Source of the DNA: Simmondsia chinensis
Lineage: Eukaryota; Streptophyta; Magnoliopsida; Caryophyllales; Simmondsiaceae
DNA length: 64,000 nt
Direction: 5' to 3'
NCBI GenBank assembly: GCA_018398585.1
Contig: JAGTTD010000013.1
Coordinates: forward strand, 30,769,131 to 30,833,130
Numbering within the stretch: the stretch's first letter is position 1; each line of letters opens with the position of its first letter. Shown piece by piece: positions 44,706 to 56,260 of this stretch. A model generated the notes under the pieces. The model was not told the origin of the DNA, ran no database searches, and worked only from the letters and a program-made list of their open reading frames with translations. The translations under genes and the position numbers were made by a program.

Positions 44706-47700
44706 ATGGTGAGGTTTTTTGTCCTTCTGCTAGTCTCGCTGTATGTTGTATCTGTAGCAGGACAACTTCCTTCACCCGACATTTTGGTGCTGCTGCAATT
44801 TAAAAAGGGCATCAAGCATGATCCAACTGGTTATGTGCTGAATTCATGGAACGATGAGTCTATTGATTTTAATGGCTGCCCATCATCTTGGAATGGAGTT
44901 GTCTGTAACAATGGTCACGTTGCTGGGGTTGTCCTTAACAATTTAGGTCTTTCAGCAGATGCAGATTTGAGTGTTTTTGCTAACCTTACAATGCTGGTAA
45001 AGCTATCAATGGCAAACAATTCAATATCTGGTACAATTCCTGACAATATAGGCTCTTTTCAAAAGCTTCAGTACTTGGACATTTCAAACAATCTGTTCTC
45101 GTCATCTTTGCCACCGGGTATCGGTCATTTGTCTAGTCTTCAGAACCTTTCCTTAGCTGGGAACAATTTTTCTGGTTCAATACCGAATACAATTTCTGGA
45201 CTTACATCAATCCAATCTCTGGATCTGAGCCGCAACTCCTTTTCTGGGCAACTGCCTTCGTCGTTGACAAAGCTGACGAGCTTGGTACATCTCAATATGT
45301 CTGATAATATCTTCACTAAGAGAATTCCCAAGGGGTTTGAGTTGCTTTCAAATCTTCAAGTGCTCGACTTGCATGGAAACATGCTTAGCGGGAATCTAGA
45401 CGAACAGTTTTTGCTTTTATCTAGTGCTAATTACATCGATTTAAGTAACAATCAGCTTGGTAATTCTGGCTCACAGAACAAATTCCTGCCAGGAAGTTCA
45501 CCGACTGTTCGATATTTGAACCTGAGCCATAACCAGCTTACGGGATCGTTGGTAGGTGAAACGCAGCTGTTTGAGAACGTGAAGGTGTTGGATCTTAGCT
45601 ATAATCAACTATCTGGGGAGTTGCCAGAATTCAATTTTGTTTATGATCTTGAGGTCCTAAGGCTAAGCAACAACAGATTGTCAGGCTTTGTTCCTAATGA
45701 CCTCTTGAAAGGGGATCCCCTGGTTTTGACTGAACTGGACCTGAGTGGCAACAATCTCACAGGTACTGTTAAACCCTGTTTGCCTTCTCTGAGCACTAAT
45801 TAGTTTCATTCTTGGATTATTTACATCAAATGTCCATGTACTTTGATTACAGGGTTAATTTAGTCCTTGTATTTCTAATTGTGTCAATTTAGTTTCTGTA
45901 GAAGTTACATTTTGTCAATTTGTCCTTGTATAAAGTTCATGTAATGTTGGTGATGAAATTTTTTATGATCTAGTCACAAGTTGGTTTAAATTCGGTCAAC
46001 GAGTGTGTTTGTATTGGGTTACTAGCTGTTCAAAATTACATAACTTCATTTTCACCATAGGACTAAATTGACACAATGTAAATTGCAAATAGATTAAAAT
46101 GAATCACAATTAACAAAGTACAAGGACTTTTTGTGTAAATAACCCTTTCGTCTATTACTTTCAATTTTTGTCTCTTTGTATGCTATATTTTATCGTGAAT
46201 CAGTGCTTGATTATCTTTTGCCTTTGTGTTGATGTTGCGCTTATCTGCTCCTCAGGCAGATAAGTTTACCTTTTCCTGATACTATTGTTTAACCAGTGCT
46301 CTGTTTGATTTAACAGAAAAAACATTTTTTTTTCTTCACAAGAAGTTTTCAATTAAAAGATAATTTTTCTTAATGGTTTGTCCTTTTAGCTAAAGAAATT
46401 GAAAGTTCTACGCTTGATCAAGTTGAGGTTGGCGTGAATTATATGCCAAAACGTTTAACCCTTTGTGAAGGAAGTTATCTTCGTTCATTTAGGGGAAGTT
46501 AACTTGCGGTCAACTAAGGAAAACACTTTTGTAACTGTGGTGGTTGCTATTAAATTAGGCTAAGAAACAATAAAGTTGACATGAAAAATATTTTCTGTCA
46601 AAACAGATGCGGGCTTGATTTATTAACTGCTGCTTTCTATCTCATAGTGCTTCTTGTTTTCCTTTCAGGTCCAGTAGGCATCATCACGTCATCAACTTTG
46701 CGCGTCCTTAACCTATCCTCTAACGGCCTTTCTGGTGAACTCCCTCTGATCACCGGGGACTGTGCTATACTTGATTTATCCAAAAACCAGATTGAAGGAA
46801 ACTTATCAAAAATGGTGAAATGGGGGAACCTTGAATATCTTGATCTTAGCCAAAATCATTTAAAGGGTCCTCTTCCAGATGCGGCGTCACCTTTTTTGCA
46901 TCTTAATTATCTCAACCTTTCGTGCAATTCTCTTATTGGTTCTCTGCCAAAAGTCGTCTCGCAATTCCCAAAACTCACAGTCCTTGATCTCAGTTTCAAC
47001 CAGTTAGATGGACCTCTTCATCGTAATTTGTTAACCGTGCCTACATTGCAAGAACTCCTCCTTGCAGGAAACGCTCTCGTTGGAGCTATTGAATTCTCTC
47101 CTCCACCTTCTGGTGTGTCTAATCTTCAGATTCTTGATCTTTCTCATAACAAGTTAGATGGATATTTCCCAGATCGATTCAGTTCGCTTACTAGACTGCA
47201 AGTGCTCAACCTTGCTGGAAATAACCTTTCTGGGTCCTTGCCAAACGCCATGAATGACATGAATTCCTTAACTTCTTTAGATATATCACAAAATGATTTT
47301 ACCGGTCACTTGCCAAATAACTTATCGGACAAGCTTCAAAGCTTTAATGCATCGTACAATGACCTTTCTGGGGTTGTTCCGGTGAATTTGAGGAAGTTTC
47401 CACGTGCTGCTTTCTATCCCGGGAATTCTAAGTTGCAATTCCCTAATGCACCTCCTGGAGTGGAAAGTTCTGCAGGTGGACATTCCAAAGGGAAATCAAT
47501 GAAGACCATCGTTAAAATTGTAATAATTGTTGCTTCTGTGCTTGCATTTTTCATCTTGATTCTACTTGCTATTTTCATACATTATATCTCCATATCGAGG
47601 AGGCCTCCACCAGACGATGTCGCTGACAATGTCAAGGATGTTCGGAAGAGGGCACCGCCAAATCCCTCTGGGTTTGGTGGAAGAGATGGCGGTGGTAGTT

Positions 47701-50700
47701 TAGTTGTTTCAGCAGAAGATATCATGACCACCCGGAAAGGATCTTCATCTGAGATAATGAGTCCTGACGAGAAGGTGGCAGTTGTTACCGGTTTCTCTCC
47801 ATCAAAGACTAGCCAACTTTCTTGGTCACCAGAATCTGGAGAGTCTCTTCCTGCAGAAAACTTATCAAAACTTGATGTTCGGTCACCTGACCGATTAGCT
47901 GGCGAGTTGCATTTTCTTGACGAGTCCTTAACATTGACACCTGAAGAGTTATCTCGCGCTCCTGCAGAGGTTTTGGGTAGAAGCAGCCATGGAACTTCTT
48001 ACAGGGCGACGTTGGAAAATGGAGTGTTCTTGACAGTAAAATGGCTCCGAGAAGGCGTGGCAAGACCAAGGAAAGATTTTTCCAAGGAGGCAAAAAAGTT
48101 TGCAAATATTAGGCATCCGAATGTCGTTGCACTTAGAGGTTACTATTGGGGTCCTACACAGCATGAAAAGCTTATCCTTTCTGATTATATATCACCTGGA
48201 AGTCTTTCAAGCTTTCTTTATGGTAATTGCTCGCTTTGTTTAAGCTCGCTTTTACTTCTATTGAGTTGCTTAGTTTTGAATTATTTAGAACTCTTCATGC
48301 TTCAAATTCGTCCCGTGCCTTACAAGGGGAAGGAACAACCTTACTAGGTGAAACAAAAATAATCTGATTTTCTTGTTGAATAGGTGCAAAATTGCTGAAT
48401 CCAGCAACGAAGGAAACTTGATTTTGTTTGAATATGAAAGATGTGGACTATTCTGCGATAAATAAATGGGTTTTTCCCCTTTTTAATAATGATAATAAGT
48501 AGGACCACCAACATTTGGAGGAGGGAGGAGATGTGCTCTGAATTCAAGACCTTATTGTCAATAACTAACTTTTCCAAAAGCTTAAGCTGATGGGTGAACG
48601 CCCATTATTGGTTTTATACTCTAACATGTCCTTTCACGCAAATGTTCGTTGGGCTTGAAGCATGGATATAGCACAAACCCACTTCATACTTTATACTTCA
48701 ATAATGTTAGTATTGAAAGTAAGGGTGGCTGTGATTTGAACCTGTGACCGTCATCAAGGCTCTGATACTATGTTAAAGAATTGACTTTCCCAAAAATTTG
48801 AGCTAATTGGTTAAGGCCCATGATTGGTTTTATACTCTTAACACTTATGCTTGGGGGTGGGTGTCAAAGAACCATCTCTTCCAAAAGTTTGAGTTGATGG
48901 ATGAAGGCCCAAGAATGGTATGATACTCTAACAGTGGGTAGTCTAACCACTATACCATATCTAACAGCTCAAATTGGTTTCCCTGTTGTTCTTTCCTTTC
49001 TCCCTTTCATTACCATCACAGCTGTCTTAAGCATTGTTGGTATTCATTACAATGTTGTCCTTTGTCAACTTTATCATTGCAATAATATTTGCAAATTTGA
49101 GTCAATCCTTGTGAATTCTTATAGTCCTGTCAGGTGCAGTTATGCTTTTAAACTATTGTCGAGGTACCAGCAAACAAATGCATTGTGCCCATTCTATTCA
49201 ATTTTGACAAAAACATATTCTTTTCTACCCAGGATTGTTCTTATGGCATAACCAGAAGTGTATCTTGGGCTGTTGAAATGTCATATTATGGGCATCGTTG
49301 ATTGATGAGATTTGATTGCCACTGATTTTATGGATGTTTCTGCTACTTTACCTGCCTTGTATTTTCATTGAGCATTACCTGTGCTTGCATTAAAATTATG
49401 AGTTAGATCCTTATACTTGCTTTGAATTGGAGATTTTATAGGTGACCCCTCGATTTCTTGGCACTTCTCTATTTGACTGTTTTATATTTGCGCGTTTGTT
49501 TGAATTCTGTTGATAGGAAACTTTGTAAGTAACATATGCAATGTCCTCAAGCTTATCCGAGAAAGAGAGAGAGCTATTACAGGGGCAGCTTTGAGATTTT
49601 AGGGATTCAAAGCAAGTCTAATTGTTGGCCACATATACGTTAACCAAGGTGTCCATGTTAGCTTACGAACACCTTGAATAATCCATTTGAGGGTTGGGGG
49701 CCCTTCGGACATAAGCTCCCTTCAAGGTAGCATCTTTTAGGGAAAAGATTGCGTACGTTTCACCTTCCCTAAACCCCACCTCGGCTGGAGCCTTTTTGGC
49801 ACTGGATGGTTGTACCAACTCATATGTGGTTTTTTATTATATTATATATGTTTTATGGCCTATCATACATAGGTAGGTACATTTGCAACTATGAATGGTG
49901 ATATATGGTAGAAGCAAATCGATAACCTAACTCATTTTTAAGAGGTGTCCTTAGCAAATTGGGGGGCCCTTTTATTGCTTGGGGTCTTGACCGGCCCTGT
50001 TCCAAATGTTCTTCATGTGTGACAATTATATCAATGGTATTTATGATCTTTTCCGTATCCAAATATGACTGCTTGGAGGGTATCTATGAATTTTATGTAT
50101 TAACATTCCCACGGAAAAGACATCAACCATTAATAACTACATCATGTATCATTATCTTCAGATCGACCAGGAAGGAAAGGTCCACCCTTGACATGGGTGC
50201 AGAGACTGAAGATTGCAGTCGACGTTGCTCGTGGCCTGAATTATCTCCACTTTGATCGTGCTCTTCCACACGGGAATCTCAAAGCAAACAACATCTTATT
50301 AGATGGCCCTGAACTCAACGCTCGTGTCGCTGATTACTGTCTTCACCGCCTCATGTCTCAGGCTGCAACAATTGAACAAATCCTCGATGCTGGCATTCTG
50401 GGTTACCGGGCACCAGAGCTCGCTGCTTCAAAGAAGCCACTACCCTCTTTCAAATCCGATGTTTATGCATTCGGGGTCATACTTTTGGAACTTTTGACTG
50501 GAAGATGTGCTGGTGATGTGCTTTCTGGTGAAGAGGGAGGTGTCAATTTGACTGAATGGGCTCGTTTACGTGTGGCTGAAGGACGTGGGTCAGATTGCTT
50601 TGATTCAACATTGATGTCAGAAACAGTGAACCCTGCTGTAGCAAAGGCGACAAAGGATGTTCTTGCAATAGCGTTACGGTGTATTCGTTCTGTTTCTGAG

Positions 50701-50745
50701 AGACCAGGTATCAAGACTATATACGAGGATCTTTCATCTATATAA
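44706..50745 (+). CDS. GHR1: LRR receptor-like pseudokinase GHR1, 3 exons
   Basis: Exons 44706-45762, 46669-48222 and 50162-50745 have GT/AG borders, each joined in phase 1, giving 1064 aa. Signal peptide MVRFFVLLLVSLYVVSVAG; an LRR N-cap with FNGCPSSWNGVVCN; about 20 LRRs (LDLSxNxLSG) to about residue 620; a TM helix near 635-660 (IVKIVIIVASVLAFFILILL); a long juxtamembrane region; a kinase-like domain from about 770. VAIK-type Lys is present (LTVKWL), but HRD reads HGNLKANN and DFG reads ADYCLH, so catalysis is unlikely. End ERPGIKTIYEDLSSI. It strongly resembles Arabidopsis GHR1, a plasma-membrane scaffold for ABA/H2O2-driven SLAC1 activation and stomatal closure (family knowledge). No break found. 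Confidence 0.95.
45814..46144. mobile_element. MITE, family C, in GHR1 intron 1
   Basis: Left GGATTATTTACATCAAATGT, CCATGTACTTTG and GTGTCAATTTAGT; right ...GACTAAATTGACACAATGTA, CAAAGTACAAGGACTTTTTG, TAAATAACC. The arms are about 90 bp. Target duplication unclear. Confidence 0.65.
48556..48933 (-). mobile_element. TRIM element with a third LTR in GHR1 intron 2
   Basis: Three copies of the same 71-73 bp LTR on the - strand: 48556-48626, 48771-48843 and 48862-48933. Each reads TGTTARAGTAT at one end and TTGACA or similar at the other. GGCTCTGATACTA at 48758-48770 (reverse of TGGTATCAGAGCC, one change) marks the primer site beside the middle LTR. The third LTR is 18 bp away, so this is a partial tandem array, as arises by recombination between LTRs. 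Confidence 0.75.
49672..49815 (+). mobile_element. Diverged RTE/SINE tail in GHR1 intron 2
   Basis: GAGGGTTGGGGGCCCTTCGG, AGGTAGCATCTTTTAGGG, AGATTGCGTACG, AACCCCACCTCGGCTGGAGC and GGCACTGGATGGTTG follow the family order. Confidence 0.6.
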
Positions 50746-51230
50746 AGTATTGAACTTTATCCTAGAAATGATAGTTAGGTAGGATTCGATATCTTATGGC
50801 GTCGCTAGAGTGTTTAATTTTGTCATTAGAGGTTGCAACGGTTTTTTATAACCATTGCACAAATGGTCGTCCATATTTTACTGCTGACATCTCTAATTTA
50901 GAAGCCCTTTTGTATCAACAATTTGTTCATATTGTCAGTTTACAAGTGTGTGTTCCGTTCTCGTCACCTGAACTGTTTGTGTGTGATGCTGAATTCATGA
51001 TAGCGTAACGTAGTGTCTCTCGGTGGAGTACAGATTGTGTTCCAGCTGCAAAAGTCCTTGTTTTTCGAGTTCTTCAAATCGGGGTTTTATCTCTGAAAAT
51101 GAAACTTTGTTTTGCCATAGTTTTTGTTGGCTATTTGGTGTATAAATGGAAGTAATGCCATAATTGTAGTACTCCTTTGGACAATGACAATGGTAACTAG
51201 AAATGAGTGGCAGGAAAATAACTACAAGAA
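50746..51230 (+). other. GHR1 3' UTR and spacer
   Basis: No further gene. The GHR1 transcript should end here. Confidence 0.5.
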
Positions 51231-51656
51231 TGTTATGACCCAATTGAGTTATGGGTCATAAACTAGTGTTTTCTTGAAAATGATTGTGGAAAAGAGGGAG
51301 AGAAGAGAAGAGAGAGTTAGGGAGAAGTAGAATTAAGAAGAGAGTAAGGGAGAAAGGGAGAGTTTGAGAGAGAGAATTGAAAATAAAATCTTTATTATTC
51401 ATCAAAAAGTTAAGCATACAATGATATAACACTCCCTTTATATAGACTTGAGGGATGAGGGAAAAGGGAAACAAGTGTAAAAATCTGGATAAAAAAGTAA
51501 AAAAACCAGCAGCACAGCACTTATGGCGCCAAAATCTACCAATGGTCGCCAACCGAATTTCCCGTCAAAAACACAATTCAAAAGTTAGTTAGGTATTTAA
51601 CTTCTAAACCCATTTTTGATGGAAATTAGGTATCTTGAAGTATTAATCCAATAACA
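51231..51656 (-). repeat. Possible solo LTR
   Basis: TGTTATGACCC at the left and CCAATAACA at the right give TG...CA ends. On the - strand TCTATATAAAGGGAG looks like a TATA box followed by a CT-rich leader. The 5-bp flanks AAGAA/ACTTT do not match, so the borders are tentative. Confidence 0.4.
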
Positions 51657-52220
51657 ACTTTTTCACCCTAGGTACATGACAAAGAAATGTGCTTTCTGCC
51701 ATGCATTTGACTTGTGCCATTGGTTCGAGGTTTTGACAGTAAGGGCTCGAGCTTGAATGAGTCGATCTAGGATTGGTGATCCAAATTGATTCAGTCCATC
51801 TTAATCTTGTTAATTTTGATCTTGATTCAGTTTTCTGAGTCAAGATTGTCAAGCCCGGTAGCTAATTGATTGGGCTTAAGATAGTTTGCTAACCCTCTCA
51901 AATTTATCGGCAGTCCATTTCTCATTCTTGACGTTCGGAGTAAGGTGTATAAGAAGTGATCTACATTTACCCTAGGGCTGGTAAAATATGACACGATACA
52001 ATAACACGACACGAAGATAGCGGGCTTGGGTCGGGGGTTATGAAGCCCGGTTGAATTTGGGTTGACCCATTTAACCTGTTTAGGTAATTGGATTGAATTT
52101 GAGTTTGACCCGTATAACCTGTTTTCGACATGATTGATCTGTTTATATAGTTATGTTAGGCATTTAAGTAATATATTATTGTTATTATATATATTTTTTG
52201 AGTTAAGATAATTAAACAAT

Positions 52221-55200
52221 ACAACAACAACAGTCCCAGTGCTTTGCGGCTCCCGCAGAATGCAGGGTCTGGGGGGGGTGATGTATGCAGCCTTACCCCT
52301 TCCGTCAGGAAAGGAGACTGTTTCCGGGGACCTCCAACCTGAAGTAGTTGAGTGCCTGCAGATAAACCACCAATCAATAACATGCGTATAGAGGAAAAAG
52401 TAGAAGAAGGAGAGAAAAAGGAGAAGGAGAAGAAGAAGAAGAAATAGGAGAATGGGCATGATTAGAGACTTAGCTAGCCTAAAAGTGCTACACTAGAAGT
52501 TATACTTGCCTAAGAATCTTAGACTACCAGCCACTCCCCTTATTACTCTACTTTGCCATCTCCGCTACCCTAATGCTAGCCCTCCAACATGTCCTATCTG
52601 AGGCCATCTCCTCTCTTAGGTTTAGGTGGGTTAGGTCTTGACGAATCGTCTCCAACCAACTCTTCTTTGCTCTGCCCCTCCTTCTTCTGCTTATCTCTGT
52701 GTTTAGCTGTTCACACCTCCTGACTGGGGCTGAGGTCGGTCTTCTGCTAACATGTCTAAGCCATTTTAGGCGGTGCTCCCTCAATTTATCCTCGATCGAG
52801 GCTACACCCAGTTTACCTCGTATCACATCATTCCTAATCCTATCATTTCTTGTGTGGCCACACGTCCATCGTAGCATCCTCATCTTTGCCACCTTCATCC
52901 TCTGTGTTTGATTTTGTTTCATTTGTCGACACTCTGCCCCATATAGCAGAGCCGGTCTTACTACCGTCTTATAATATTTTTCCTTTAATTTTAGGGGGAA
53001 CTTTCTATCACACAGCACCCCGGATGCCATCCTCCACTTCTGCCAGCCTACTTTAATCCTGTTACTGACATCCTTATCCACTTCACCATTCTGGTGTATC
53101 ATGGAACCCATATATTTGAAGCTCTCCTTACTTGATACGGCTTCTGCTCCAATCTTAACCTCCTCGGTGCTGGTCATGGTGGAACGGTCGAATTTGAATC
53201 CCACATACTCGGTCTTAGATCTGCTAATCCTTAAACCCCTCAATTCTAGTGCGCCTCCATAGCTCTAGCTTCTCGTTTATGTACGCACGGGATTCCCCTA
53301 CCAGAACTATGTCGTCTGCAAAAAGCATGCACCAAGGTACTTCCCCTTGGATATGTCTAGTGAGCTCATTCATCACTAGAATGAACAGGAAGGGACTCAA
53401 GGCAGAGCCCTAGTGGACCCCTACTGTAATAGGGAAAATGTCTGTCTCTCCTTCCCCTGTTCGCACATTAGTATATGCCTCTTCATACATGTCCCTAATG
53501 GTCCGAATATAAGGCATCGAGATGCCTCTCCTTCCCATCACTCTCCACAGTACCTCTCTTGGCACTCTGTCATATGCCTTCTCTAGATCGATGAAGACCA
53601 TGTGGAGGTCCTTTTGTCTCTCCCTGTATTGCTCTATTATCCGCCGTAAGAGATGAATGGCTTCTATTGTTGATATCCCAGGTATGAACTCAAACTGGTT
53701 TTCGGTCACTTCCGTCTGTTGTCGTATTCTCTTTTCTATTACAGCTCTGGATATCACCCTTGTTCTTGTAGATTGGGACCAGTGTATTCTTCCGCCATTC
53801 TTCCGGCATCTTGTTGCCCATCAAGATTTGGTTAAAGAGTTTTGCTAGCCAGCTGCAACCCCTCTGTCCAAGGCATTTACATGCCTCAATGGGTATCCCA
53901 TCTGGACCAACTGCTCTTCCCTTACCCATATGTTTTAGGGCTTCCTTGATCTCTTCTGGGGTAATTCGCTCACAATAGCATTCATTCTCATCCTCTTCCG
54001 TAGTCTGGAGCTCCCCTAAATCTATCTCTGTGTTTCTCCGGTTGTTGAACAGATCGTGGAAGTAGGCTTTCCACCTAGCTCTAATTTGATGCCCTTCTAC
54101 TAGCACCTGCCCATCCGCTCCTTTAATGCATTTTACTTGCCCCAGTTCCCTCGTCTTCCTCTCTCTTGCTCTGGTTATCTTGTATATATCCCTGGTCCCT
54201 CCTTGGTGTCCAGCCTCTTGTAAAACTCTTCATATGCTCGTGACTTTGCCTCACTAACTGCTTTCTTTGCTTCTTTCTTGGCTTGCTGATATTGTCGTCT
54301 CTTTTCCTCTTCTCTACTGCGCTCCCACTCCTTAAACCGGTCTCGTTTCGCTTTAATCTTCTGTTGGACTTCCTCTCCCCACCAGCATGACTTTCTGTGG
54401 GTGATTGTCCCACCCTTTGACTCTCCCAAAACTTCGCGTGCCAAACTCCTGATTTTCTGGGCCAATTCATTCCACTTTCGGTTAATATCTCCCTCCTTGT
54501 CCCAATTGAGCTCTAAATCCATCCTTTCCTTATAGACTCTAAGTTTTTCCCCTTTCAAGTCTCTCCAACGGGTACGTCTCTGCACGGGTTTCCTGCTTCT
54601 TCTGACCCACTTCTTGACCTTTACATCCGCGCACACCACCCGATGTTGTTTAGATAGGTCCTCTCCTCGGATGACCTTACAGTCCCTGCATTGTTTCTGT
54701 GCCCTCTTCCTTAGTAGGATGTAGTCGATCTGAGTCTTCGCCTCTCCGCTTTGATACGTGATGAGATGCTCGTCACGCTTTTTGAAAAAGGTGTTGGCAA
54801 TTGTGAGCTCATAAATGACCGCGAAGTCCAGAAGGGATTTCCCCTCTGCATTCCTAGTTCCATATCCGAATCCTCCATGGTGAGTCGTGTATCCATCCTC
54901 TTTCTCGCCAACATACCCATTGAAGTCCCCACCAATCACCACTTGTTCATCTTGGGGTATGGTTTGCATCGTTCTGTCTAAGTCCTCCCAAAATGCGGCC
55001 TTCTCGTTCTCTGGTTGTCCAGTCTGTGGTGCATAGGCACTGATCACGTTCATTATCTCCCCATCTACGATCATCTTGATGCCTATGATCCTATCCCCAG
55101 TTCTTGCCACTTCGGCTACTTTATCCTTAAGACTGTTGTCGACTATAATTCCTACCCCATTCCTCCCTTTGGTTTTCCCTGAGTACCATAGTTTGTGTCC

Positions 55201-55469
55201 TAGCATCTCCCTTGCCTTCGAGCCCACCCATTTAGTCTCCTGTAGGCATAGGATATTGATCCTTCTTTTCATCATCATTTGGACCACCTCATTGCCCTTC
55301 TGTTTCAATGTCCCGATATTTAGTGTCCCTATTCTTAGATTTTCCTCCCTCTTTGGCCTCTCTCCCCCCCTCCCCACCCTCTGTAAAGATGGCCTCACGT
55401 TTTGAGTTCCATGTCTAGTCACGTTCATACACTTCTATCACTATAGATATGTACACTCTCAAGACCAGA
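52221..55469 (-). mobile_element. Near-full-length RTE-clade LINE
   Basis: About 3.25 kb on the - strand: an AP-type endonuclease, then RT, then a 3' UTR ending in the tail shared with the 5S-SINEs. On the - strand the tail reads CAGGTTGGAGGTCCCCGGAA, AACAGTCTCC, GGGGTAAGGCTGCATACATC, CCCAGACCCTGC, GCGGGAGCCGCAAAGCACTG and (GTT)n. Flanks TAAACAAT at 52213-52220 and 55470-55477 may be an 8-bp target duplication. It is the best candidate in the window for the LINE type that supplied enzymes to the SINEs. Confidence 0.88.
52548..55428 (-). pseudogene. RTE endonuclease-reverse transcriptase, four breaks
   Basis: Endonuclease 55428-54175: LRIGTLNIGTL, ILCLQETKWVG (catalytic Glu), VISAYAPQTG, VIGGDFNGYVG (Asp/Asn), TQIDYILLRK, then a Lys/Arg-rich linker. 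A 1-nt frameshift near 54205 precedes TRDIYKITRARE and the RT start. Near 53765 the frame jumps from GDIQSC to VIEKRIRQQ; the NYRGI-type RT block expected there is missing, a deletion of roughly 50 nt. Downstream: VFIDLEKAYDRVPREVLW, a TAG stop at 53410 in a conserved GxHQGSALSP block, [11 protein letters not shown] (catalytic, intact, near 53310), a frameshift near 53265, then the C-terminal domain 53243-52548. Not functional as it stands. Confidence 0.88.
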
Positions 55470-55689
55470 TAAACAATGCAAAATAAAAAGGGATTTAAGA
55501 GTCGCACTATTATTAGAAGTTAAAAGACGAGAACTCGAAGTAGAAGGATAAGGATTCAAACCTTGGGCCGACCGGTTTTCACTTACCTGGGCCGGTCAGC
55601 TGCCCGTTTGGTCTTATGAAGGCGGTGATCGGTGGCAGCCTTGAGGACGGTACTGCCTTGGTGGACCGGCCCTCTGTACTAGCTTGGAC

Positions 55690-56260
55690 TATCAGTGGCA
55701 TGTGTGGTGGCGGCGGTGGTGGGTGATTGGGTGCAATTAGGCGGTGGCCGGGCTCAGGGCCGGCGCGGCTGTGTGGTGGTGGGGGAGGTTCGGTGTCTGT
55801 GTCAGTGGGGTGTGGTGTGTAGGTCGAAGTGGTATCCGGCGGTGGTGGGTCGTCGGTGAGGTGCGGTGGGTCAGGGTTGGTGCGGTGCTGGGTGGGTCAA
55901 AGTGGCGGGTCAGAGGTGGGTCGTCGGTGTGGTGAGGTGGGTCAGAGGTGGTGGTGGGGCGCAAGAGTCGGTGGGTCGAGGTCGAGGTGATGGTGGGTCA
56001 GGTCGGGCGAGTGGGTGGTGGGTTGTGGTGGGTGGTGGTGGGTTGTGGAGGGTGGTTCGAGGTGGTCGAGGTCGAGGTCGAGTGGGTGGTCGGTCGAGGT
56101 CGAAGTGATGGTGGGTCGGGTCGGGCGCGGTCAAGGTTGTGGTGGTGGTGGTGGGTACGCTTGTCTGGCGGTGGGTCGTCGTCGTCATAGTCACGTCACT
56201 GGTGGGTGGAGTCGAGCCGGCGAGGTGGCCGACGGTGGGTGTCAGTAGACGTTGGTACTT
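55690..56260 (+). repeat. GT-rich low-complexity region
   Basis: Dense GTGGTGGGT, GGTCGAGGTCGAG and GTGGGTGGT motifs on the + strand. The many overlapping open frames here, on both strands, are side effects of the biased sequence, not genes. Confidence 0.85.

Noticed and set aside
46581..46668. ATG at 46581 as the start of a separate LRR protein
   Set aside because: The sequence before the acceptor at 46668 is intron; phase and LRR register show that exon 2 continues from 45762.
48901..49251. 116-residue open frame in GHR1 intron 2
   Set aside because: It begins within a TRIM LTR and shows no domain; chance frame.
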